This document shows, piece after piece, positions 33,583 to 41,932 of a stretch of DNA of 64,000 nucleotides. The DNA comes from an uncultured Bacteroidales bacterium (GTDB taxonomy: Bacteria > Bacteroidota > Bacteroidia > Bacteroidales > P3). How positions within the stretch are numbered: the first letter of the stretch is position 1; every line of letters begins with the position of its first letter. A program made the translations under genes and the position numbers. Location of the stretch: the NCBI GenBank assembly GCA_900315935.1, contig ONBB01000009.1:19483-83482 (forward strand), given 5' to 3'. Under the pieces are notes generated by a model, which ran no database searches, was not told the DNA's origin, and worked only from the letters and a program-made list of their open reading frames with translations.

Positions 33583-33590
33583 TACCTTTG
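33583..33590 (+). promoter_or_regulatory. -7 box (TACCTTTG) for the GT2 gene
   Basis: TACCTTTG, 27 bp upstream of the ATG, with TTTTG about 20 bp further upstream. Confidence 0.75.
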
Positions 33591-33616
33591 CACCGAATTT
33601 CAAACACCCAAAAAGT

Positions 33617-34342
33617 ATGTCAGACACACTGGTCATCACCCCCACCTATAACGAGAAGGAGAACATCGAGCGCATCATCCGCTACGTCTTCTCGCTGCCC
33701 AAAACCTTCCACATGCTCATCGTCGAGGACAACTCGCCCGACGGCACGGCCGACATCGTCAAGCGCCTCATGCAGGAGTTCCCCGACCGCCTCTTCATCC
33801 GCGAGCGCAAAGGCAAGCTGGGCCTCGGCACCGCCTACCTCGACGGCATGCGCTGGGGCCTGGAGCACGGCTACGACTACATGATCGAGATGGACGCCGA
33901 CTTCAGCCACAACCCCGACGATCTGGTGCGCCTCTACGACGCCTGCGCCACCGGCAAGGGCGACGTCGCCGTCGGCAGCCGCTACGTCGACGGCAAAATC
34001 TCCGTCGTCAACTGGCCCATGGGACGCCTCATGATGTCCTACTTCGCCTCCAAATACGTCCGCCTCGTTACCGGCATGCGCGTCGCCGACGCCACCGCCG
34101 GCTACGTATGCTGGACACGCCGCGTGCTGGAACGCATGAAGTTCGACAAAGTCAAGTTCATCGGCTACGCCTTCCAGATCGAGATGAAGTACACCGCCAC
34201 GCGCCTCGGCTTCAAGGTGTGCGAAGTGCCCATCGTCTTCACCGACCGCGTCCTCGGCACCTCCAAGATGAGCATGAAGATATTCAAAGAAGCCTTCTTC
34301 GGCGTCATCAGCTTGCGCTTCCGCAACTGGAAAGAGTACTGA
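33617..34342 (+). CDS. Polyprenol monophosphomannose synthase-like GT2 glycosyltransferase
   Basis: A 241-residue GT-A fold enzyme of the DPM1 type. Seen: VITPTYNEKENIERII (residues 5-20), IVEDNSPDGTADIV, MIEMDADFSHNP with the DxD metal site, VAVGSRYVDG, DATAGYVCW, and EVPIVFTDR..GTSKMS at the end, all typical of dolichol/polyprenol-phosphate mannosyl- or glucosyltransferases. No C-terminal membrane helices, so it is the soluble form. It likely charges a lipid carrier with a sugar at the inner face of the membrane. Start at MSDTLV (33617), just after the promoter, rather than 33566. Confidence 0.92.
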   Translation: MSDTLVITPTYNEKENIERIIRYVFSLPKTFHMLIVEDNSPDGTADIVKRLMQEFPDRLFIRERKGKLGLGTAYLDGMRWGLEHGYDYMIEMDADFSHNPDDLVRLYDACATGKGDVAVGSRYVDGKISVVNWPMGRLMMSYFASKYVRLVTGMRVADATAGYVCWTRRVLERMKFDKVKFIGYAFQIEMKYTATRLGFKVCEVPIVFTDRVLGTSKMSMKIFKEAFFGVISLRFRNWKEY

Positions 34343-34350
34343 TTTCCAAT

Positions 34351-34397
34351 CCTCCTACTCGCCTTCGGCTCGTGAAATCTTGTGAATCTTGTAAATT
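34351..34397 (-). repeat. Left inverted repeat of the GxxExxY cassette
   Basis: Reading on the minus strand, AATTTACAAGATT.ACAAGATTTC.CGAGC..GCGAG.AGGAG matches the first unit of the array to the right (34824-34867) with few differences. It touches the GxxExxY start codon. Confidence 0.88.
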
Positions 34398-34790
34398 ATG
34401 CTGACGCACGAGGCCATGTATGATTTAATGTACGAAGTCAGGGGTGCGGCTATGGCGGTTTACAACCATTTCGGCCCCGGATTGCTCGAATCGGTGTACG
34501 AAAAGGCGATGGTGCAGGAGCTGAAACTGAGAGGTCTGAAGGCTGAATCCCAGGTTCCATTGGAAATAATGTACAAAGGAGCCAAGATAGGAGATGAGCT
34601 AAAGCTGGACCTGTTAGTTGAGGACGAACTGATAGTTGAGCTGAAATCGGTGGAGGAAATAAAAGACGTCTACTACAAGCAATTGAGAACATACTTGAAA
34701 CTTCTGGACAAGGAAGAGGGTCTGCTCATCAACTTTGGCGAGTACGACTTGACGAAAGGCATGCGACGGGTAACACTGAAAGGACATTAA
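34398..34790 (+). CDS. GxxExxY protein (PD-(D/E)XK nuclease superfamily)
   Basis: A 130-residue protein with the defining GLLESVY motif (G28, E31, Y34; GPGLLESVYEKAM). It also has a PD-(D/E)XK-like core: Asp71 in ELKLDLLVEDELIVELKS with Glu81 and Lys83, followed by QLRTYLKLL. The family (TIGR04256, PDDEXK_3) is widespread, often multi-copy, with no proven function; the fold predicts nuclease chemistry (inference). Here the gene is flanked on the left by an inverted repeat touching its start codon and on the right by four tandem copies of a related unit, and it separates the GT2 gene from the peptidase gene. Composition is AT-richer than both neighbours. Confidence 0.93.
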   Translation: MLTHEAMYDLMYEVRGAAMAVYNHFGPGLLESVYEKAMVQELKLRGLKAESQVPLEIMYKGAKIGDELKLDLLVEDELIVELKSVEEIKDVYYKQLRTYLKLLDKEEGLLINFGEYDLTKGMRRVTLKGH

Positions 34791-34793
34791 CAA

Positions 34794-35203
34794 CAACCTG
34801 CGTAGCCGCCGCGAAGCGAAAAAATTTACAAGATTTACAAGATTTCGCGAGCGCAGCGAGCAGGAGAATATAAAGAGAATAAAAAAGATCAACCGAGAAA
34901 CAACGTAGCCACGCGAAGCGAAAATCTACAAGATCCACAAGATCTCGCGAGCGCAGCAAGCAGGAGAATATAAAGAGAATAAAAAAATCAACCGAGATAC
35001 AACGTAGCCGCGCGAAGCGAAATAATCTACAAGATCCACAAGATCTCGCGAGCGCAGCGAGCAGGAGAATATAAAGAGAATAAAAAAGATCAACCGAGAT
35101 CCAACGTAGCCACGCGAAGCGAAATAATCTACAAGATCTACGAGATCTCGCGAGCGCAGCGAGCAGGAGAATATAAAGAGAATAAAAAAGATCAACCGAG
35201 ATA
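34794..35203 (+). repeat. Four-unit ~100-bp tandem repeat array
   Basis: Units at 34794-34900, 34901-34999, 35000-35101 and 35102-35203. Each runs CAACGTAGCC, GCGAAGCGA, two or three ACAAGAT.. steps, CTCGCGAGCGCAGCGAGCAG, GAGAATATAAAGAGAATAAA, GATCAACCGAGA. They are over 90% alike by eye, the first being the most divergent. The last unit ends directly at the ATG of the peptidase gene. No spacers, so not CRISPR. Confidence 0.95.
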
Positions 35204-35205
35204 CA

Positions 35206-37212
35206 ATGAGAAAGACACTACTGACCCTGGCGGCCCTGCTCTGCGCCGCCACGACGATGGCGCAGGAGAAGCTCCTGCAGTGGGACCAACTGATGGACCG
35301 CGGCCTCTACCCGCAGCGCGAGATGATGAGCTTCATCTTCGCCCCCGACGGCAAGACCGTCACCTACTACAAAGGCGGCGACGACAAAGGCTACTACGGC
35401 TTCGACGGCAAGCGCGAGTTCAAACTCACCGATGCCCAGCAAGACTGGCGCAAGCCGCAGAACCACGACCCCAAGCTTGAAGAGCGTGTCGAACTGAAGG
35501 AGGGCAGCCTCTATGTCGACGGCACCCTCGTGGAGCGTGGCGACGGCTACAACATCGTCCTCGGCGAGAGTGTGCACCGCAACGAGTTCGGCATCAACGG
35601 CGGCCTCTTCTGGTCGCCCAAGGCTTCAAAGCTGGCTTTCTACCGCATGGACCAGAGCATGGTTCTCGACTACCCCATCGTCAACACCAAGGCCCGCCAG
35701 GCCGAGGTGCGCAACATCAAGTACCCCATGGCCGGCATGAAGAGCCACGAGGTTACCGTCGGCGTATGGGACGCTTCGGCCAAGCAGCTCGTCTACCTCA
35801 ACACCGCCCGCGACACCACCGTCCACGAACGCGAGATGTACCTCACCAACATCGCCTGGAGCCCCGACGAGCGGTTTGTCTTCATCGCCAAGGTGAACCG
35901 CGAGCAGAACCACATGTGGCTCGAGCAGTACGACGCCACGACTGGTGCCTTCATGAAGGTGCTCTTCGAGGAGTCCCATTCCCGCTACGTGGAGCCCTGC
36001 GAGCCCATGATCTTCACCCCCAAGGGCGACCAGTTCCTCTGGTTCAGCATGCGCGACGGCTACAAGCACCTCTATCTATATAATATGGATGGCACGCTCG
36101 TGAAGCAGGTTACCAAGGGTGAGTACGAGGTCGAGGGCTTCATCCAGTTCGACAAGAAGGGCGAGCATATCTTCATCTATGCCAACAAGGACAACCCCGC
36201 CGGCCGCGACGCCTACCGTGTCAGCCTGAAGAACGGCATGATGTGGCGCCTCACCACGGATGACGGCACCCACAGTGTGGCCATCAACGAGGCGGGCGAC
36301 TGCTTCGTGGATGTCTACTCATCGGTCAGCGTGCCGGCCCGCGCCATGTGGAACAGCGTTAAATACGGCAGCAAAGGCCAGTTCAGCAAACAGTCGGCCC
36401 GCGAACTCTACCGCTCCGAGAACCCGCTAAAGGACTACGCCATGCCCACCGTCAAACTCGGCACCATCAAGGCTGCCGACGGCAAGACTGACCTCTACTA
36501 TCGCCTTATCACGCCTCCCAATATGGAGCCAGGTAAGAAATACCCGACGCTGGTTTATGTCTACGGCGGCCCCCACTCGCAGCTCGTTACCGACAGCTGG
36601 CTCGGCGGCGGCAACCTCTACTTCCTGTTCCTCGCCCAGCAGGGCTATGTGGTCTTCACCGTCGACAACCGTGGCACCGACAACCGCGGCTTCGAGTTCG
36701 AGAGCTGCACGCATCGCCGCCTCGGCGAGATCGAGATGGCCGACCAGATGGAGGGTGTCAAGTTCCTCAAGTCGCTTCCCTACGTGGACGAGAACCGCAT
36801 TGGCGTCGAGGGCTGGAGCTTCGGCGGCTTCATGACCATCACCATGAAGCTGGCGCACCCCGAGGTGTTCAAGGTAGGCTGCGCCGGCGGCCCCGTCATC
36901 GACTGGAAGTGGTACGAAATCATGTACGGCGAGCGCTACATGGACACCCCGCAGGAGAACCCCGACGGCTACGCCGCCACCAGCCTGCTCGACAAGGCCA
37001 AGGACCTCGAGGGGCGCCTGCTGGTCATCCACGGCGCGGAGGACAACACCGTGGTCTGGCAGCACTCGCTGGAGTTCATCGAGCGCTGCATCAACAACCT
37101 CAAGCAGGTCGACTACTTCGCCTACCCGCACCACGAGCACAACGTCCTCGGCCGCGAACGCCTCCACCTCTACAAAAAGATGTTCGACTACTACGAGACC
37201 TTCCTGAAATAG
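35206..37212 (+). CDS. Dipeptidyl peptidase IV-like S9 family peptidase
   Basis: A 668-residue exported prolyl oligopeptidase-family enzyme. Signal peptide MRKTLLTLAALLCAATTMAQ; N-terminal eight-blade propeller to about residue 420; alpha/beta-hydrolase domain with GWSFGGF (nucleophile Ser), GAEDNTV (Asp) and HEHNV (His). The segment VTVDNRGTDNRG is typical of DPP4-type enzymes. It probably trims dipeptides from peptides in the periplasm, feeding amino-acid fermentation (inference). No promoter box is visible in the repeat array immediately upstream, so it may depend on read-through or on signals in the array. Confidence 0.95.
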   Translation: MRKTLLTLAALLCAATTMAQEKLLQWDQLMDRGLYPQREMMSFIFAPDGKTVTYYKGGDDKGYYGFDGKREFKLTDAQQDWRKPQNHDPKLEERVELKEGSLYVDGTLVERGDGYNIVLGESVHRNEFGINGGLFWSPKASKLAFYRMDQSMVLDYPIVNTKARQAEVRNIKYPMAGMKSHEVTVGVWDASAKQLVYLNTARDTTVHEREMYLTNIAWSPDERFVFIAKVNREQNHMWLEQYDATTGAFMKVLFEESHSRYVEPCEPMIFTPKGDQFLWFSMRDGYKHLYLYNMDGTLVKQVTKGEYEVEGFIQFDKKGEHIFIYANKDNPAGRDAYRVSLKNGMMWRLTTDDGTHSVAINEAGDCFVDVYSSVSVPARAMWNSVKYGSKGQFSKQSARELYRSENPLKDYAMPTVKLGTIKAADGKTDLYYRLITPPNMEPGKKYPTLVYVYGGPHSQLVTDSWLGGGNLYFLFLAQQGYVVFTVDNRGTDNRGFEFESCTHRRLGEIEMADQMEGVKFLKSLPYVDENRIGVEGWSFGGFMTITMKLAHPEVFKVGCAGGPVIDWKWYEIMYGERYMDTPQENPDGYAATSLLDKAKDLEGRLLVIHGAEDNTVVWQHSLEFIERCINNLKQVDYFAYPHHEHNVLGRERLHLYKKMFDYYETFLK

Positions 37213-37220
37213 AAACCAAA

Positions 37221-37244
37221 CGGAGCCGCCTTTCGGCGGCTCCG
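37221..37244. terminator. Bidirectional terminator hairpin
   Basis: CGGAGCCGCC/GGCGGCTCCG stem with a TTTC-type loop, between the convergent peptidase and ATPase genes. Confidence 0.85.
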
Positions 37245-37247
37245 CTA

Positions 37248-38423
37248 TTAATAGAGCAATCCAAACGTCCACAACGGGACTACCCTGCCGTGCCCGTACT
37301 CAATATCGTCTTTGACAATATGGCCATTGGGTATTTCTTCTATCTGGGCACCACCCTTCTTCTTGCCGCCCACTTCGAAAGTATGCTCTCCGATGACAAA
37401 GTCCGACTGCTTTGACGAAATGGTGTCGCAAATATCGCGTGTCTGGTTGTAAAAGAATGTCTCACGCAGATTACCCATATTGGTTCCCACGTTGCCCAGG
37501 GCGTACATCAGGTTCGTATTGTCGACAAACACTTTCTCCACCTTCCCAAGGCTGCGCAGCCCTCCTGTCTCGTCGCGCAACTGCCCGATCATACCCGCCC
37601 GCTCCATATACAGGAAATAGTCTGGCAGCACATTGCGGCTCACTCCCAGTGCATTTGCGATGCTGGAATAGTCCGGTTTGAAGGGTGCGCTCTGCGCCAC
37701 AATGGCCATAAGCCTGCGCAGTTTGCGCCCGGTGGAGACAGTCATGGATGCATATTGGGGTATGTCCACTTCCAATGTTTGCGTAACAATCTGGTCCAAC
37801 CGCGAAAAGAACGCACCTTCCCGACTGAAAGGATAGTACCCTTCACGCAGATACTGGCGAAACAGGGGTAGCGGATGCGGGAGTATGGCCGGGTCGACCC
37901 TGTTGCCAACAATGTCGTCAAACGTATAGACGGGCATCTCTATTCTGTGGAACATTTCAAGGTATTCGCGGAATGACAGCCCCTGCATGGAATACATCAC
38001 AGCGCGGCGGCTCAAGTCGGCCTGGCCGCGAAGCAGGTCAAGCACCGATGAGCCGGTGAAAATAATGTGCAGCGACGGATGCCCATCGTATATCTCCTTT
38101 AATTCCGTAGACCAATTGGGATATTTGTGAATTTCGTCGATATACAGATGCGTGCCGCCTTCCTTGATGAAATCCGTCGCCACCTCCACCAATGTATGCT
38201 GGGCGAAATAACTTCTGTCGGCCGAGACATACAATGCGTTTTGCCTCTCCCGTTCCATCAAAATATGTTGGAGCACCAGCGTGGATTTACCCACTCCGCG
38301 TCCTCCCACCAGTCCTATCATCCGCAGCGACCAGTCGATTGTTTGATGCTTATAGCGCACAAAATCAAGGTTTACCAGCCCCAACTGCTCGCGCATATAG
38401 TCCATAAGATGCATATCAATCAT
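37248..38423 (-). CDS. AAA_14/DUF4143 family ATPase (first copy)
   Basis: A 391-residue P-loop ATPase. Walker A GGRGVGKS (residues 40-47), Walker B THLYIDEIHKYP (D96, E97), sensor-like IIFTGSSVLDL, a winged-helix region with LGVSRNVLPDYF, and the C-terminal region with a nuclease-like strand (GEHTFEVGGKKKG). AAA_14/DUF4143 proteins are common, often multi-copy accessory genes in Bacteroidota; their role is unsettled. Start at MIDMHLMDYM after an AGGAGA stretch. The gene is AT-richer than the neighbours. A TATTTTTG box and a pair of small palindromes lie upstream. Confidence 0.9.
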   Translation of the reverse strand: MIDMHLMDYMREQLGLVNLDFVRYKHQTIDWSLRMIGLVGGRGVGKSTLVLQHILMERERQNALYVSADRSYFAQHTLVEVATDFIKEGGTHLYIDEIHKYPNWSTELKEIYDGHPSLHIIFTGSSVLDLLRGQADLSRRAVMYSMQGLSFREYLEMFHRIEMPVYTFDDIVGNRVDPAILPHPLPLFRQYLREGYYPFSREGAFFSRLDQIVTQTLEVDIPQYASMTVSTGRKLRRLMAIVAQSAPFKPDYSSIANALGVSRNVLPDYFLYMERAGMIGQLRDETGGLRSLGKVEKVFVDNTNLMYALGNVGTNMGNLRETFFYNQTRDICDTISSKQSDFVIGEHTFEVGGKKKGGAQIEEIPNGHIVKDDIEYGHGRVVPLWTFGLLY

Positions 38424-38449
38424 TGTGATGTCTCCTATAATTTCGACTG

Positions 38450-38457
38450 CAAAAATA
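38450..38457 (-). promoter_or_regulatory. -7 box (TATTTTTG) for the first AAA_14 gene
   Basis: TATTTTTG on the minus strand, 27 bp before the ATG. Confidence 0.7.
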
Positions 38458-38473
38458 CAAAATAATTTCAATA

Positions 38474-38524
38474 TGCACTAAAAAAAGTGCACAATCACCA
38501 GGAATGTGCACTGAAAAAAGTGCA
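38474..38524 (-). promoter_or_regulatory. Pair of TGCACT-A/T-AGTGCA palindromes upstream of the AAA_14 promoter
   Basis: Two 18-bp inverted repeats (38474-38491 and 38507-38524), TGCACT.AAAAAAGTGCA on the plus strand, exactly 33 bp apart, directly upstream of the -7 box. Candidate operator or autoregulatory site, given the position over the -35 region and the spacing; inference only. Confidence 0.6.
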
Positions 38525-38567
38525 GTAGTGGCAACTACTGTGGGTTTCGACCTTTGGCCGGGCGCGG

Positions 38568-41099
38568 CTACCTGAGCACCACCACCTTGTGGGCCGGGTG
38601 GCCGGCAACCTTCACCAGGTAGACGCCGCCTGGCAAGGCGGGTGTCCTCGCCTCGCGGGTGGCGTGGTACACCTCGCGGCCTATCGCATCGTATACGCGG
38701 TATTCCGCAACCTCATGCCCGTCGAGGCTGACATGGATATGCCCGCCGGCGTTCCAGACTTGCAGGTTGCCGGCCTGCACGTCGCGGACACCCACGCTGT
38801 CTTCACCCTCGCCGACGGCGATGTTGGAACGTATCAGCGAATCGATTCCGGCGATGTCGCAGGGACTGCTCATGACCGCTGCCACCTGGTAATACACCGT
38901 GCCGGCAGGGGCCGCCTCGTCGGTGTAGGACATGGCGCCGCCCGCAGGCAGCTGGCCGATAAGCTGCAGGTCGTTCTCCTCGGTGCCGCGATAAATCATG
39001 TAGCTTTCTAATTCGGCACCCCTGTATTCCGGCCATGTCAGGTTCCACCGGGGGGCTGTGCCGCGGCCGATGGTGAGGTGCATGGTTTTGTGCTCCTCGC
39101 TGAACGGCGACTCGTTGCCCTGCGCATCCACCACCGTCATCTTGTAGCTGTAGCGGCGTTCACCGGGACGCGACTCCTCGTCGGTCCACACCGACGGATC
39201 GCTGTAGGGCACGGTGGCCACCAGCTCGTAGTCGCCGGCCACGGCGCCCTCGCGGTAGATCCTGTACTGCTCCACCTCATGCTCCCTGATCCAGAAGACC
39301 ACGTTGCGGTCGTCCTGCACGCTGACCATGCAGATGCTGGGAATTTCAACCTCCTCGAAGATGGCCGACACGGTGGTGTCGCCCGTGAGGGTGAAGACGG
39401 CCGGATTGTCGGTGCTTCCGTCGCCCCACCTGACGAAGCGATACCCCTCTTCGGGTACGGCCTCGAGGCTCACCTCCGTGCTGTAGGGATACGCGCCCGC
39501 CCCCACGACCGAACCCATGGCCTCATCGTTGAGCGTTACGGACACCATATGTGTGTCGATGGCGAAGATGGCGGTAAGCGTCAGGTCGCCGTTGACCACC
39601 TCGGTGCGCACACTGTCGGTTTCGCCGTCGCTCCACCGCACGAAGTGGTGGTGTGCAAAGGCTGTGGCTGTGAGCGTTACGGTGTCAAGGTAGGCGTAGG
39701 CGCCGCCACCCGCCACCATGCCCATGGCCTCATCGTTGCTCCCCACGGACACGGTGTACATATCCGGGGCAAAGAAAGCCGTTACCGTGCTGTCGCCTTC
39801 GAGGTAGAGCGTGTCGGGGTTGGCGGTGCGGCCATTGCTCCAATGGTCGAAGTGATAGTGCGGTGCGGCTGTTGCCTGTATGACGGCGCTTGAATCGGAG
39901 CATTGCACCGCCTGCCCGTTTTGCAGTATGATTTCCGCCGAGCCATAGAGGCTGTCGTTCACCGCCAGCGTCAAATTCCCCTCGAAATCCATTTCGACAA
40001 ATCTAGAATAGGGGCCAACAGCGGATAGGTAGGCGGCAAGCGCCCCACAGCGCACATAACATAATGCACTGTTATCAAAAAGAGAATTAGCTGTTACAAA
40101 TGGCGGTACCAAAGGAAGCATCACAATGCTGTCAAGGACGAAGCAGGCACTGAAGGCAAGGTAGCCGATGCTGGTCACCGAATTGGGGATGGTAACCGAG
40201 GTCAGGCCGCTGCAGTAATAGAAGGCATAGTCGCCGATGCTGGTCACCGAGTTGGGGATGGTGATAGAGGTCAGGCCGATGCAGTGACCGAAGGCCACGC
40301 TGCCGATGCTGGTCACCGAGTTGCCGATGGAGACGGAGGTCAGGCTGCTGCAGCCTCTGAAGGCACCGTCGCCGATGCTGGTCACCGAGTTGGGGATGGT
40401 GATAGAGGTCAGGCCGGGGCAGGCATAGAAGGCATAGCTGCCGATGCCGGTTACCGAGGTGGGGATGGTGGTGGTTTGGCATCCAAAGAGGAGGGTATTG
40501 GTGGCAGTTTCGATTATCGCATTGCAGTTGTTGCGGCTGTCGTATATGGTGTTTCCACTGGAAACTACAATGGAAGTCAGGCCGCTGCAGAAATAGAAGG
40601 CACGGTCGCCGATGCTGGTCACCGAATTGGGGATGGTAACCGAGGTCAGGCCGCTGCAGAAATTGAAGGCCCAACTGCCGATGCTGGTCACCGAGTTGGG
40701 GATGGTGATAGAGGTCAGGCCGCTGCAGTAAGAGAAGGCTTCGACTCCGATGCTGGTCACCGAGTTGGGGATGGTAACCGAGGTCAGGCCGCTGCAGCCA
40801 GTAAAGACCTGGTCGCCGATGCTGGTCACCGAGTTGGGGATGGTGATAGAGGTCAGGCCACTGCAGCCAGAGAAGGCATAGTCGCCGATGCTGGTTACAG
40901 TAAAGGTGTTCCCTCCATAAACTACACTGTCAGGGATTACAACAGCACCACTGGGACAACCGTAACCCCAGCATCTGGCGACCGAGGCTGTCCATGTGCT
41001 ACTGGAGAGGGTGTAATTCAGGCCTCCGATAGACACGGTCTGGGTCATCCCCAGCATCGCGACCATCATCAAGGCTGCTAATAATAATATTTTTTTCAT
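38568..41099 (-). CDS. BspA-like leucine-rich-repeat surface protein with InlB-type repeats and T9SS sorting domain
   Basis: An 843-residue surface protein. Signal peptide MKKILLLAALMMVAMLGMTQ; about ten LRR_5 repeats of 23 residues between about 65 and 325 (SVTSIGDYAFSGCSGLTSITIPN); three InlB/Listeria-Bacteroides-type repeats between about 380 and 595 (HYHFDHWSNG, HHFVRWSDGE, YRFVRWGDGS); Fn3-like domains; and a C-terminal sorting domain (VYDAIGREVYHATREA...LPGGVYLVKVAG). BspA-type LRR proteins bind host or bacterial surfaces. The start codon overlaps the stop of the upstream unknown gene (ATGA), unusual for a surface adhesin. The LRR DNA is a 69-bp tandem repeat, prone to copy-number change. 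Confidence 0.93.
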   Translation of the reverse strand: MKKILLLAALMMVAMLGMTQTVSIGGLNYTLSSSTWTASVARCWGYGCPSGAVVIPDSVVYGGNTFTVTSIGDYAFSGCSGLTSITIPNSVTSIGDQVFTGCSGLTSVTIPNSVTSIGVEAFSYCSGLTSITIPNSVTSIGSWAFNFCSGLTSVTIPNSVTSIGDRAFYFCSGLTSIVVSSGNTIYDSRNNCNAIIETATNTLLFGCQTTTIPTSVTGIGSYAFYACPGLTSITIPNSVTSIGDGAFRGCSSLTSVSIGNSVTSIGSVAFGHCIGLTSITIPNSVTSIGDYAFYYCSGLTSVTIPNSVTSIGYLAFSACFVLDSIVMLPLVPPFVTANSLFDNSALCYVRCGALAAYLSAVGPYSRFVEMDFEGNLTLAVNDSLYGSAEIILQNGQAVQCSDSSAVIQATAAPHYHFDHWSNGRTANPDTLYLEGDSTVTAFFAPDMYTVSVGSNDEAMGMVAGGGAYAYLDTVTLTATAFAHHHFVRWSDGETDSVRTEVVNGDLTLTAIFAIDTHMVSVTLNDEAMGSVVGAGAYPYSTEVSLEAVPEEGYRFVRWGDGSTDNPAVFTLTGDTTVSAIFEEVEIPSICMVSVQDDRNVVFWIREHEVEQYRIYREGAVAGDYELVATVPYSDPSVWTDEESRPGERRYSYKMTVVDAQGNESPFSEEHKTMHLTIGRGTAPRWNLTWPEYRGAELESYMIYRGTEENDLQLIGQLPAGGAMSYTDEAAPAGTVYYQVAAVMSSPCDIAGIDSLIRSNIAVGEGEDSVGVRDVQAGNLQVWNAGGHIHVSLDGHEVAEYRVYDAIGREVYHATREARTPALPGGVYLVKVAGHPAHKVVVLR

Positions 41100-41932
41100 T
41101 GATGATTATTTTTTAAACATTTCTTAACGCTGTAATTGAACACCAAGCCTTCGAGGAATCCCTCTCCATGCAAATAATCGCGTAGGTCGCGCCATACTTC
41201 ATTGGTTTTTGCACAAGTGCATTTTATGCCCTGGGTCTTTCCTTCTTTTGAAAGAACGTACTTGACAATTTGCGAAGCCCCTTCTAGCGTAGGTCTCTCA
41301 AATCCCATGTTCTCCGATGTGGACTTCCTGCAAGGCACAAAACTATACATTCCATCAACAGGCTTGTCAAAGGTGGCACCACGATACACATATCCGTCTG
41401 GCTGAATTTTGCCTTGCAGAATTATTTCTTTGGCATAAGGATGATCCTGCTCTACTTCATTCAGGAAGTCCGCTTGGGATTGCTTACGTTCAATAACAAA
41501 AACCGTGTCGAGTACAAACTTTCTTCCTACAGACGAACCAAACAGCAAAAGGTCTCCTCGTTGCAACTCTTGCAGAGAGGGATATCCCTTAATCATACAG
41601 CAACTGTACACAAAGCCCTCTATAAAGACAAACGGATCAGTGTTCAAGGCCTTTTCGGTCCTCGGCTTGCACACAAAAGGCTCGTGTACGTGTTTCGGCC
41701 AGTTGCCTTTCCGGGAGATATTGTTCACCCGAGAGCACTTGGACGGGGCTTCCCATTCTCCCCAAAATTCAAGTTTCACATTGTCCTCACGCGCCCCATC
41801 GCTTCCAATACAGTCGCCTGTGGTACACATAAACTTGCGGCAGTGAGTCTCTCTGACATTCCAATCACAGCAATCACTCCCCTTGCTGACGCGGGGTTCA
41901 GGTCCTGGATGATAAAGTTGAATAATCTTCAT
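41096..41932 (-). CDS. Unknown FWGEWE-motif protein
   Basis: A 278-residue soluble protein starting MKIIQLYHPGPEPRVSKG. It has seven or more Cys, several in CC/CxxC-like spacing in the N-terminal third (DCCDW, HCRKFMCTTGDC), then LEFWGEWEAPS, HVHEPF, NTDPFVFIEGF, LLLFGSSVG and FVLDTVFVIERK. I recall proteins with the same order of motifs (IIQL.HPG, FWGEWE, HKPF, NTDPYVFG, LLFG....FYLDTVFVI) as unassigned hypotheticals in bacterial accessory regions, but no function. AT-rich relative to the chromosome. Starts before the BspA gene and overlaps it by ATGA. Start at 41932 preferred over 42097 because it begins at the conserved KIIQL strand. Confidence 0.75.
   Translation of the reverse strand: MKIIQLYHPGPEPRVSKGSDCCDWNVRETHCRKFMCTTGDCIGSDGAREDNVKLEFWGEWEAPSKCSRVNNISRKGNWPKHVHEPFVCKPRTEKALNTDPFVFIEGFVYSCCMIKGYPSLQELQRGDLLLFGSSVGRKFVLDTVFVIERKQSQADFLNEVEQDHPYAKEIILQGKIQPDGYVYRGATFDKPVDGMYSFVPCRKSTSENMGFERPTLEGASQIVKYVLSKEGKTQGIKCTCAKTNEVWRDLRDYLHGEGFLEGLVFNYSVKKCLKNNHQ

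Larger units (their letters stand above)
33186..33616. other. Divergent intergenic region
   Basis: It separates the gmk operon (minus) from the GT2 gene (plus). It contains repeat copy B (33441-33519) and the GT2 promoter box at 33583-33590. The segment 33186-33440 is AT-rich then C-rich; I see no gene and no confident promoter for the minus operon. Confidence 0.6.

Noticed and set aside
34794-35203. CRISPR array
   Set aside because: Four units are directly adjacent with no variable spacers and unit length is about 100 bp; no cas genes nearby.
40140-40905. Non-coding tandem repeats or CRISPR in the BspA gene
   Set aside because: Period is 69 bp and corresponds exactly to 23-residue LRR_5 units in an open frame.
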